A stretch of DNA of 45,081 nt from assembly GCA_001800515.1 (NCBI GenBank), contig MGVN01000253.1, positions 42,900 to 87,980 on the forward strand, written 5' to 3'. This DNA comes from Elusimicrobia bacterium RIFOXYB2_FULL_49_7. GTDB lineage: Bacteria > Fibrobacterota > OXYB2-FULL-49-7. Of this stretch, positions 26,736 to 34,325 are shown piece by piece; position 1 is the first letter of the stretch; each line of letters begins with the position of its first letter. The notes beneath the pieces were generated by a model. That model saw only the letters and a list, made by a program, of their open reading frames with translations. It searched no databases and was not told where the DNA came from. The position numbers and the translations under genes were made by a program.

Positions 26736-27260
26736 TTAAAAACCAACCCGGACTTCAACACCCTGTAGTTCACCCTTGCGAGTCAACGAAAATCGGGACC
26801 GCTGCCACACACCGGAACTCGTTTCTTCCTTCTTCTCTGCAGGGCGCGTAAACAGAACAGCATCGACAATACCATAGGCATACACTGCCGCAGATAAAAG
26901 CGAAAAGGCCACTAATCGAGTCTTGGCATCACCGGCATTCTGAAAAGCATCGTCCCAAGCCTGACGTAAACTGTCCCGATCGGAATAGAGAAGGCCGTCT
27001 TGGTTGTATTTCCCTTCCAGGATACGGGTTTGTTCGGAATAGGCGTCATATTCGCTTAAAGAATTAAAAACACCATGGATACACACGGCAAAACCGGCCA
27101 TAATACCAAGACCTTTAGCCGTGTTAAGCCGGGTAATCTTGCCTTCTCCGGCAGCCATCTGACCCATGCCCGGTACAATAGCGGATTGGACGCCCAGCTC
27201 CACATTGCCCGCCATCAACGCGGCGGATAGGACAAATAGAATGGAAATCGTTTTTATCAT
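26736..27260 (-). CDS. DUF5683-like small membrane protein (174 aa)
   Basis: The ATG at 27260 is preferred over the upstream TTG at 27281 because GAGGAGA lies 7 bases before it and the protein then opens with a signal-like helix (IKTISILFVLSAALMA). Residues ~22-34 read VQSAIVPGMGQMAAG, the PG.GQ motif of DUF5683-like envelope proteins. Two further hydrophobic segments occur at ~45-60 and ~118-138. A charged loop (~65-115) separates them. The C-terminal 30 residues look beta-like (LQGVEVRVGF). The biochemical role of the family is not known. It sits directly after the barrel gene and before the lipoproteins, in the same operon. Confidence 0.6.
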   Translation of the reverse strand: MIKTISILFVLSAALMAGNVELGVQSAIVPGMGQMAAGEGKITRLNTAKGLGIMAGFAVCIHGVFNSLSEYDAYSEQTRILEGKYNQDGLLYSDRDSLRQAWDDAFQNAGDAKTRLVAFSLLSAAVYAYGIVDAVLFTRPAEKKEETSSGVWQRSRFSLTRKGELQGVEVRVGF

Positions 27261-27284
27261 ATTCTGTCTCCTCGGTAACAAGGA

Positions 27285-30200
27285 CTAATTTCCCGCATAG
27301 ACCCGAATAAAGAAACGGGTATCTTTTCCATCATAAAGATGGCCGTTTTCATATAAGGGATCATAATTCAAGATATCATAATTATTCTGAATAAAATTCA
27401 GACCCATTAACAAGGAAACATTGTAGCCCGCAACATTATCGGTACTATGGACCTGAAAGGTCTGGACCCGACGGAGCCCACTTTCCGATTTAATAAGATC
27501 ATCGTAGGTACGCTTCCATTGGACGCCATATTGAAACTGTGTTCGTTCGGCAATCTTGAAAAAGACGCGTAAAATGGGCACACTCTGAAAGACATTACCA
27601 TTATCCCGGCGATAACGCGCCCAACTGAGGCGCAATTGAAGAGAATCGGAATCAAAAAGAGTTGCCGAAGGATCAAAGCTATCGCGAGGATCCTCTGAAA
27701 AATCACTGGACGAATAGGACCAGCTGAATTTATACTGAGGATTAACGGTAAAACGGTTGATAAAATTTAAAGTCTTTAGAGCACCTTTAAAGCTGACATC
27801 CGGAGACAAGGTATAATCAAATTTATTAACCAGATAAAGCTGTTTCAATAAGGCCGCTTTATAAGACTCATAGCCGAACTCATAAAAAGTAGTGTCCTTG
27901 GCCTGGCTACGAAGCGTACGGACAGTATAGAAAAGCTTGTCCTCTCCCAGACTGAACCGTTTTTCGAGCCCTAAGCTCAATTTAAGGTTGTAAAGAAAAT
28001 TGGGAATATTATTATAACTCAGACCTCCGATGAAATTAGCAATACCCGCCTTCCGATAACGGAGTTCATCGGTTTGATAATAATAATCCACATACAGATA
28101 TTCGATATCCTCCACTTCCTGAAGGCGAATACAGTCATTACGGATATTGTCTCGAAGAAACTGCAACTCGCTGCCGAGAAAATATTCAAGTCCGAGCGAT
28201 CGTTTGGTAACATTCAGCTTACCGGATAGTTTCACACCCAAGGAACGGCTGTCTTCAAAATCTTCATCCACTAATCGTTTATTGCCGGCATTGTCCTTAT
28301 AACCAACCTGACCATCTCCAAAAAAACCGGGTTCATCGATATTTTCATCACTGTAACGATTGAAATCCAGATCAATCGCCTTTTCATACATAACGCTGGT
28401 AGAAAGTTCTAAGGTCTTGACCGGCGTACAAACCAATTTCAGATTACCACCCCGGATACCCAGACTTTTAAACCCATTGGCAGTGAGAACATAGGCCACC
28501 TTAATTCCGGTCGGCATGTCCGGATAAGGGTCATCATCCTCCACATCCCAAACTCCGTTATTATCCATATCATTATCTAAGGAAAAGATGGGGGGGTCCG
28601 TATAATACAGTAAGAAATCCTCGTTATAATCGACCTGACTGTTATGATTTCGATCAAATTGATCGACATAAACACCGTCATCATCCCCATAAAACATATA
28701 CAAACCATTGGGAAGATAGGTGTAATTGGCTTTTTTGTGCAATGTTGGATCTTCCCCCTGGGTACTGGCCTTGTAACTACTGAAGGTTCCATCTGCGTAC
28801 CAGCGGTTCAACACATTACCGGAGCCCAAATCAGAGGGATAAATTATACGGTCGCTTTCAACGTATAAATCATTGTCATCATTATCATCCAACAGGTGAA
28901 AATTATTGTTGAAATGTTGCGGATACCAAAGATAATCCGGAATACCATAAGTCTCAGTGGAAACATAGCGGTCATAGAGTCGGGAATAGGAAAAGTGCTG
29001 GCTTACCATTGGACTTTCAAGAGCCGGATCATATTCCGGGGCGATATTATACATCATGCCGGAGAGAGCCAGGAAGTTCTTAACAATATCCCTATCAAAA
29101 CGCAAATAGGCCCCCACCCGGTAGACCGGATCCAATTCATCACCGCCGGGAAAAACATAGTCTTTTTTATTGACCGCCACTTCTCCATTGAATTTAACTC
29201 CCAACACCTTACCCCGTAAGTCAATACCATAAGTCGAACTGGCTGAATTGATACTGTAAGAATAATCGTATGTTCGGCGTGTTCGGTTATAAACATCAAG
29301 GACATTTTGTTGTTCCGAGATAATACGGGGGGAACGGGCGATATAATCCCCAAACCAAGAGTTGCCCAATCGCACAGAACGCTCCAAATCAACCGGTTTG
29401 GCGGAAGTCCCACCCGTTAATTCTTCAAAAGGTTCCCAATTACCGCCCGCTTGAGAACACGCTTCTTCGGTTCCTTTAATGGTTCGCGTAAAGGCGCCAT
29501 TATAGGTAACCACATTGGTCGCCTTGTCTCGCTGGCCGGAATAACCGAGGGTAACCATTTTATCCGTACTGACAAAAACAATATAGTTGCCGGAAACCGT
29601 GAACTTAAAGTCAATGCGTCTGACCTTGGAGGTGTCGCCGAAAAGCTGCTTGGCTGCCAAGGCAGTATTAAAAGCGACAATAAAAGGCTTATTGGTTCCT
29701 GAAACGACCATGCCGCCGGCAGGAAGCCCGGACTTGACAAGAGAGAGATCTTCCCTTACCTGATAGGCGTCTCGCGTGCTTAAGTCCGCGGACTGGCCGT
29801 TAATGGTCATGGTGACATCCTCAATCTTAGCCCCCGCATCCGTTGAAATGTCCGGTGTTAGATCATAGAATTCAAAGTGAATTTCCGACGGAAAATACTC
29901 GTCCGGTATGTTGCCGCCAAAAATATCCTCGCCTTTTTCGATATCGCTGCGATGATGATTCAGATACGTAAAACCCAGATCCACCGCATTGGCCAAATTG
30001 GTATTGCCGTGTAACCCCCACAAAATATCATAATCGCCATAAATGGATTTATTGGAATAATCGCTCCATTTATCATAGTTCAAAATCCAACCGTCACGAC
30101 GATCCGGGAAATCATCACTCACGGCTCCCACATGTTCTTTCAAATAGTTTTCATCAGGCAACAGTTCGCCCGCCTTCACGCCTTGCCAGTTGCGAATATC

Positions 30201-30776
30201 CTCTCGATCATACCCGATGAAAGCACGGGCGGAAACATCGTTCATGGACATGACAAAAGGGCGTGTCCGGGAAATAAGGGTAGTAAATTTCAAGGTCGGG
30301 GTCCAGACATCCCAACGCACCCCCTGAAAATTCAGCTTATTCATGGTAAGCGGTGAGAAACGGGTTTGTAACTGAGAACCGAGAAGAAAGACCGATTTCA
30401 TGTCTCCCAGACCATCCTTAACCAGAATAAGATTATTGAAATTCTCAGATACGAAAGAAGTCTGAAACATGTCGCTATAGGCGCTGTCGGTCTTCTCGCC
30501 CATGGCGTCATTATCCGAATTGAAACTATTGCTGCGGGAGGTTTGAAGGCCATAAATCAGATAACCGTTCACCAAATGACTGCCGAAAAAATCATAATAG
30601 GGTATCTTTTGTTTCGTTTCGATCTCTTTTTTAGAATACCCGGAAACGCCGAAATTGTTATAGTAATTCTCCTCCTCTTTAAGAGAATTCTGCAACGATT
30701 CTTGGGCAAACGCACAAAGCGCCATACCCAAAAGGGCAGTGAATCCGTAGAAAATCTTCATCATCCTTTTATCCAT
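27285..30776 (-). CDS. Large outer-membrane beta-barrel-like protein with Ca-type Asp/Asn loops (1163 aa)
   Basis: The ATG at 30776 is chosen over 30842: a GGAGG site lies four bases upstream of it, and it begins a proper signal peptide (MMKIFYGFTALLGMALCAFA). The mature protein is rich in Tyr/Phe/Asp/Asn with many alternating amphipathic strands, especially in the C-terminal half (YTVRTLRSQAKD, FQYGVQWKRTYDDL, YNVSLLMGLNFIQN), typical of large outer-membrane barrels. Around residues ~600-720 several acidic loops (DDNDDNDLYVESD, DRNHNSQVDYNEDF, DNDMDNNGVWDVEDDD) resemble thrombospondin type-3 or EF-hand-like calcium sites. No TonB-dependent plug or SprA match was recognised. It is the first gene of the ~20-kb operon. 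Confidence 0.75.
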   Translation of the reverse strand: MDKRMMKIFYGFTALLGMALCAFAQESLQNSLKEEENYYNNFGVSGYSKKEIETKQKIPYYDFFGSHLVNGYLIYGLQTSRSNSFNSDNDAMGEKTDSAYSDMFQTSFVSENFNNLILVKDGLGDMKSVFLLGSQLQTRFSPLTMNKLNFQGVRWDVWTPTLKFTTLISRTRPFVMSMNDVSARAFIGYDREDIRNWQGVKAGELLPDENYLKEHVGAVSDDFPDRRDGWILNYDKWSDYSNKSIYGDYDILWGLHGNTNLANAVDLGFTYLNHHRSDIEKGEDIFGGNIPDEYFPSEIHFEFYDLTPDISTDAGAKIEDVTMTINGQSADLSTRDAYQVREDLSLVKSGLPAGGMVVSGTNKPFIVAFNTALAAKQLFGDTSKVRRIDFKFTVSGNYIVFVSTDKMVTLGYSGQRDKATNVVTYNGAFTRTIKGTEEACSQAGGNWEPFEELTGGTSAKPVDLERSVRLGNSWFGDYIARSPRIISEQQNVLDVYNRTRRTYDYSYSINSASSTYGIDLRGKVLGVKFNGEVAVNKKDYVFPGGDELDPVYRVGAYLRFDRDIVKNFLALSGMMYNIAPEYDPALESPMVSQHFSYSRLYDRYVSTETYGIPDYLWYPQHFNNNFHLLDDNDDNDLYVESDRIIYPSDLGSGNVLNRWYADGTFSSYKASTQGEDPTLHKKANYTYLPNGLYMFYGDDDGVYVDQFDRNHNSQVDYNEDFLLYYTDPPIFSLDNDMDNNGVWDVEDDDPYPDMPTGIKVAYVLTANGFKSLGIRGGNLKLVCTPVKTLELSTSVMYEKAIDLDFNRYSDENIDEPGFFGDGQVGYKDNAGNKRLVDEDFEDSRSLGVKLSGKLNVTKRSLGLEYFLGSELQFLRDNIRNDCIRLQEVEDIEYLYVDYYYQTDELRYRKAGIANFIGGLSYNNIPNFLYNLKLSLGLEKRFSLGEDKLFYTVRTLRSQAKDTTFYEFGYESYKAALLKQLYLVNKFDYTLSPDVSFKGALKTLNFINRFTVNPQYKFSWSYSSSDFSEDPRDSFDPSATLFDSDSLQLRLSWARYRRDNGNVFQSVPILRVFFKIAERTQFQYGVQWKRTYDDLIKSESGLRRVQTFQVHSTDNVAGYNVSLLMGLNFIQNNYDILNYDPLYENGHLYDGKDTRFFIRVYAGN

Positions 30777-30874
30777 TTTGCCTCCAGAGAACCGATAAGC
30801 GGGCTTTATATTCATCATTTGACGTAATAAAACCGGATTCATTTCCGGAAAACTGCTTTTTTTCAGAAAAGGTT

Positions 30875-30904
30875 AAAATAATTTAGTATAATTGCGGTAA
30901 TCAA
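30875..30904 (-). promoter_or_regulatory. Possible promoter for the ExbBD operon
   Basis: The A+T-rich gap 30777-30923 is the only sizeable break in front of the operon. On the minus strand TTGATT (30904-30899) and TATTTT (30880-30875) are 18 bases apart; an alternative -10, TATACT, lies at 30890-30885 without a good -35. Each is only a fair match, so the exact promoter is uncertain. Confidence 0.3.
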
Positions 30905-30923
30905 TAACTAATCGGAGGGTCGT

Positions 30924-31580
30924 TCAAATATCCCCTTTTTTTCGGATATGGAAACCGCTGACCCCCAATTTGAGCTCTTCCAGAGCAAAACGGCGCGCTT
31001 TTTCTTCGGACTCAAAAGCACCGATACCTACAATATAAAGAGAGCCCTGCTCACGGCGCACTTCCAAAACTTCCACTGCGGAAAAATTCTTCTGAAAAGC
31101 GGCAGCCATTTTATCGGCATTCGCCCGAACACCAAAGGCCCCGACCTGTATAAAGAAGAGAGGAACAAGCGGTCGAACCGGAGAAGCAGGTTCAGAAAGC
31201 GCTAAAAATGTCCTTGTCTCCTCCACCAGACGGCCCTCCGGAAAAGTCGCTAAAAGGGAATGGAAAAACAGGACAGCCTGTTCATATCGGCCGGAAGCAT
31301 AACAGATTTGGCCCAACTGAAAGAACGAAGCCTCGGTTAGGGAATCGTGGGGAAGGGTTTGAATGATTTTCTGAAAGGAGGATTCGGCTTCAATGCCGGA
31401 AAAAGAAAGCCGCCCGAAATAAAATTGCGCTTCCCGATCCGTTGGGGTTTTCTGCAGCTTCTCGGAAAACAAATTCCGGGCCGCAACAAGCTTTCCGGAT
31501 TCCATTAATGCCACACCCTCGGATGCAATAGCGGAGAAAACACTCAAGAAAAAGAGTAAAAGGAATACAACGCCGTTCAT
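30924..31580 (-). CDS. Secreted TPR-SPOR protein (218 aa)
   Basis: The start at 31580 overlaps the lapB stop by one base (TGATG) and opens a signal peptide (VVFLLLFFLSVFSAIA). Residues ~22-125 form TPR hairpins (AQFYFGRLSF, FFQLGQICYASGRYEQAV). Residues ~145-216 are a SPOR domain: PLFFIQVGAFGVRANADKM, then YIVGIGAFESEEKARRFA. SPOR domains bind denuded glycan strands of septal peptidoglycan, so this protein probably sits in the periplasm at division or wall-remodelling sites. A longer in-frame start at 31664 lies inside lapB and lacks a signal peptide. Confidence 0.85.
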   Translation of the reverse strand: MNGVVFLLLFFLSVFSAIASEGVALMESGKLVAARNLFSEKLQKTPTDREAQFYFGRLSFSGIEAESSFQKIIQTLPHDSLTEASFFQLGQICYASGRYEQAVLFFHSLLATFPEGRLVEETRTFLALSEPASPVRPLVPLFFIQVGAFGVRANADKMAAAFQKNFSAVEVLEVRREQGSLYIVGIGAFESEEKARRFALEELKLGVSGFHIRKKGDI

Positions 31581-32653
31581 CAGGCCAAACCGTATGGGTC
31601 CCAACTTCCGCACTGACGGCAGCGCCAATGAGCCTCTTCGGCACGGGCACGACAAACCGCGCAATGATAGGTCTTTCGGGCAGGAAAAAGCTTAAGCAAG
31701 TCTTCTACCGGCCCGCGGATTTCGTCAAGTGAGCGGGCGGAATCAAGACTCTGCCGAAGCAATTCGGCAAACGCCTCCCGCGAATCCGGTTTTACGGAAA
31801 GCGCCTGACGACAAAAAACCAGCGCATCCTCAAGCTCCCCTTTCCGGAAAAGATATCGCGAAAGCGCCAGTAGCGCATTTAAATTCTCAGGTTCGGCCAC
31901 CACCATACGACGATAGATTCGTCCCACCTCATCATAATCCCCTGTCGTATAATAATATTTTTCAATCTTATCAAAAACCAGGTAGGCTTTGGCCGGCACA
32001 GTATCAAAAAGCTTGGACCAAAAAGCAAGCGCATCATCCGCACGGTTTTCCGCAAAATAGGAATCCGCGATAAGAATATAGGGCCACGGCATACGGGGGT
32101 TCAGCTTGATCGCCTCCTTGAACTGAATCCGACCGTTTCGACCGCTTTCCTTCATCAGGGAGAGCCCGTTTTCAAAATAATAATAGGCCAGTTTGGCGGA
32201 ATCACTCTTACTGCTGGACTTATCGAGTTCGAGCTTCAGGTCAATAGCCTCCTGCCATTTTCCGGACAATTCATACAGCGCCAACAATTCCTCTTTGACC
32301 CAATCTGCTTTGGCCTCGGCCGCAATCTCCCTCAACAAGTCTTCGGCACGGGCGCGATTATTCTGTTGCAACGCAAGCCGAGTAAGCGATGTTTTGAGCT
32401 TTAGTCGAAGATCGGCAGGGAGATTGTACCGTTTAAGAAGTTCTGAATGGATTTTTTCGGCCCGGGCAAGATTGCCCCCCTGACGGAGAATGTTACCGAC
32501 ATGAAAATAGGCAATTGCATTGTCGGAATCGAGTGTGACACTCTCAATAAAAGCGCTCAGCGCTTCGGTAGTCCGTCCTTCGAGAAAAAGATTAAGGCCT
32601 TGAATGTAGCGTTCAGCGGCAGACGGATCCTTTTTCTTGAAAAATGAAAACAT
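31580..32653 (-). CDS. lapB: LapB/YciM-like TPR protein with C-terminal rubredoxin-like zinc ribbon (357 aa)
   Basis: Eight or so TPRs span ~15-305 (AIAYFHVGNILRQGGNLARA, PYILIADSYFAENRADDAL), followed by a C-terminal metal-binding module with CAVC and CRQCGSWDPYG, as in Escherichia coli LapB. That protein controls lipopolysaccharide synthesis by presenting LpxC to FtsH and contacting transport proteins. Here the N-terminus is MFSFFKKKDPSAAE with no transmembrane helix, although E. coli LapB has an N-terminal anchor. Membrane recruitment may rely on the LapA-like protein encoded just upstream (TGATG overlap). No FtsH or LpxC gene is in the window. Confidence 0.82.
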   Translation of the reverse strand: MFSFFKKKDPSAAERYIQGLNLFLEGRTTEALSAFIESVTLDSDNAIAYFHVGNILRQGGNLARAEKIHSELLKRYNLPADLRLKLKTSLTRLALQQNNRARAEDLLREIAAEAKADWVKEELLALYELSGKWQEAIDLKLELDKSSSKSDSAKLAYYYFENGLSLMKESGRNGRIQFKEAIKLNPRMPWPYILIADSYFAENRADDALAFWSKLFDTVPAKAYLVFDKIEKYYYTTGDYDEVGRIYRRMVVAEPENLNALLALSRYLFRKGELEDALVFCRQALSVKPDSREAFAELLRQSLDSARSLDEIRGPVEDLLKLFPARKTYHCAVCRARAEEAHWRCRQCGSWDPYGLA

Positions 32654-33018
32654 CAGAAGCTTTCCCCCTTTTCCGGTGCCGTTGTCTGACGGACAATCAT
32701 GGTCTTTTCCATGGTCTCCGGCAAGGTCAGCGATGCATTACGGTAATCATTGAGTTCCTGTTTGAGATTACGGATGAGCTTCTCCCGACTGCTGATTTCA
32801 GCACGCATTTTTAAAAAATTGAAGAGTGAAATGACAAACCAGGTAAAGAAACCGGCCACAAAACTCCCGAAAAGGGCGATGAGGGGATTGATCTCTCCCG
32901 TTTTCCCGAATACATAGTCAATGGACAACGTCTCCATGCCCTGATTGCGCATGATGAATAAGATGGCAAAAAAAAGCAGGATAGCCACGAAAAACCAGCG
33001 AATCATCCACATAGCCAT
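32653..33018 (-). CDS. lapA: LapA-domain membrane protein (121 aa)
   Basis: The start at 33018 overlaps the miaB stop by one base (TAATG); an ATG six bases further is better spaced from AAGGAG and is also possible. Two transmembrane helices (~5-22 and ~43-65) flank a short loop containing MRNQGMETLSIDYVFGKTGEI. A coiled-coil segment, SSREKLIRNLKQELNDYR, and a disordered tail follow. This is the LapA (DUF1049) layout. In E. coli lapA and lapB are co-transcribed and cooperate in lipopolysaccharide assembly; the same order here supports both calls. Confidence 0.8.
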   Translation of the reverse strand: MAMWMIRWFFVAILLFFAILFIMRNQGMETLSIDYVFGKTGEINPLIALFGSFVAGFFTWFVISLFNFLKMRAEISSREKLIRNLKQELNDYRNASLTLPETMEKTMIVRQTTAPEKGESF

Positions 33019-34316
33019 TACTCCTTCCCGGACAGGACGCTTCCTTGAAGTGCCCAACCTGTAGAACCGGTGATCCGGACACGCAACAACGCACCCACAA
33101 AATTCCGGTTTGTTTTCTCTAATATAACATTTTTAAAGGTCCGGGTACGAGAAGTCACGGTATTTTCCTCACGCGGCCCTTCTCCCTCCACCAAGACCTC
33201 CTCCTCACGTCCCACATAAACCTCGTTTTTTTTTCGGGTCATGGCGGTCTGCAAACGGATGATTTCCGATACTCGGGCGATTTTCTCCTGTCGCGGCACA
33301 TTATCCGACAATCGAGCAGCGGCCGTTCCCTTCCTTTCGGAATAGATGAACATAAAGGCCGAATCATATTCCACCTCACGCATAAGCCGGACGGTTGATT
33401 CATGCTCCTCCGCTGTTTCATCGGGAAAACCGCAGAGAACATCCGTGGACAGGGCGATCGAGGGCACACAGTGGCGCAATCTATCAATTTGTCGTCTGTA
33501 ATGGTCGATCGTATAGCCGCGGTTCATTCTGGCCAGAACCGTATTCGAACCGGATTGGACCGGGAGATGGAGATATTCGCAAAGCGTTGGAAGTTCACCG
33601 AAACAACGGATTAAATCCTCCGAAAGATCTTTCGGATGCGATGTCATGAAACGGACGCGCTTCAAACCGGCCACCCCATCGATTCGGCGGAGCAATCCGG
33701 GAAAATCCAGGCCGCAGTACGAATAAGAATTGACGTTTTGTCCCAACAGCGTCACTTGGGAGAACCCGGCATCAACGGCTTGCTTGACCTCATTCAGCAC
33801 CGTCTCCGCCGGCTTGCTCCGTTCGCGGCCGCGCACATAAGGAACAATGCAATAGGAGCAATAATTATCGCACCCGCGCAGGATGGGAATCCAAGCATTG
33901 ATACCCGCCGTTCGGACCGGTTCGACCTCCGAATAAAACCCCCCATCCGAACAGGCCAAGGGGTTCTGAGAAAACGCCAAAAGTTCTGAAAATTGAAGAT
34001 ATTGATCCGGGCCCAGAACATAATCCACAAAGGGCAGTTTTTGTCGAAGGGACGCCTTTTCCTGTTCGGCCAAGCAGCCGGTCACGGCGATTCGAAGCCC
34101 GGGACGCATACGTTTTAACGGCTTGAACCGGGAAATCCGGGCCAAAACACGGGAGACGGCACTTTCCCGAACCGTGCAGGTATTCACCACAATAATATCC
34201 GCGGTTTCCGGAGAGGGAGTCGCACTGAGACCCAGAGAGGATAGAATGGCTGCAATGGACTCGCTGTCCGCGAGGTTCATCTGGCAACCGTAAGACTCGA
34301 TGTAAAAGGTGTTCAA
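33018..34316 (-). CDS. miaB: tRNA-2-methylthio-N6-dimethylallyladenosine synthase MiaB (432 aa)
   Basis: A methylthiotransferase of full length. The N-terminal UPF0004 domain has three cluster cysteines: ESYGCQMN (Cys11), VVNTCTVRE (Cys47) and TGCLAEQE (Cys81). The radical-SAM motif is CDNYCSYCIVPYVRG (Cys149, Cys153, Cys156). The C-terminal TRAM domain spans ~368-430. The QMNLADSE and IPYVRG-type motifs favour MiaB over RimO or MtaB. The enzyme methylthiolates i6A37 in tRNAs reading UNN codons. It lies nine bases after the SUMF1-type lipoprotein gene and is translationally coupled to lapA. Confidence 0.95.
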   Translation of the reverse strand: MNTFYIESYGCQMNLADSESIAAILSSLGLSATPSPETADIIVVNTCTVRESAVSRVLARISRFKPLKRMRPGLRIAVTGCLAEQEKASLRQKLPFVDYVLGPDQYLQFSELLAFSQNPLACSDGGFYSEVEPVRTAGINAWIPILRGCDNYCSYCIVPYVRGRERSKPAETVLNEVKQAVDAGFSQVTLLGQNVNSYSYCGLDFPGLLRRIDGVAGLKRVRFMTSHPKDLSEDLIRCFGELPTLCEYLHLPVQSGSNTVLARMNRGYTIDHYRRQIDRLRHCVPSIALSTDVLCGFPDETAEEHESTVRLMREVEYDSAFMFIYSERKGTAAARLSDNVPRQEKIARVSEIIRLQTAMTRKKNEVYVGREEEVLVEGEGPREENTVTSRTRTFKNVILEKTNRNFVGALLRVRITGSTGWALQGSVLSGKE

Positions 34317-34325
34317 CAGAACGAG

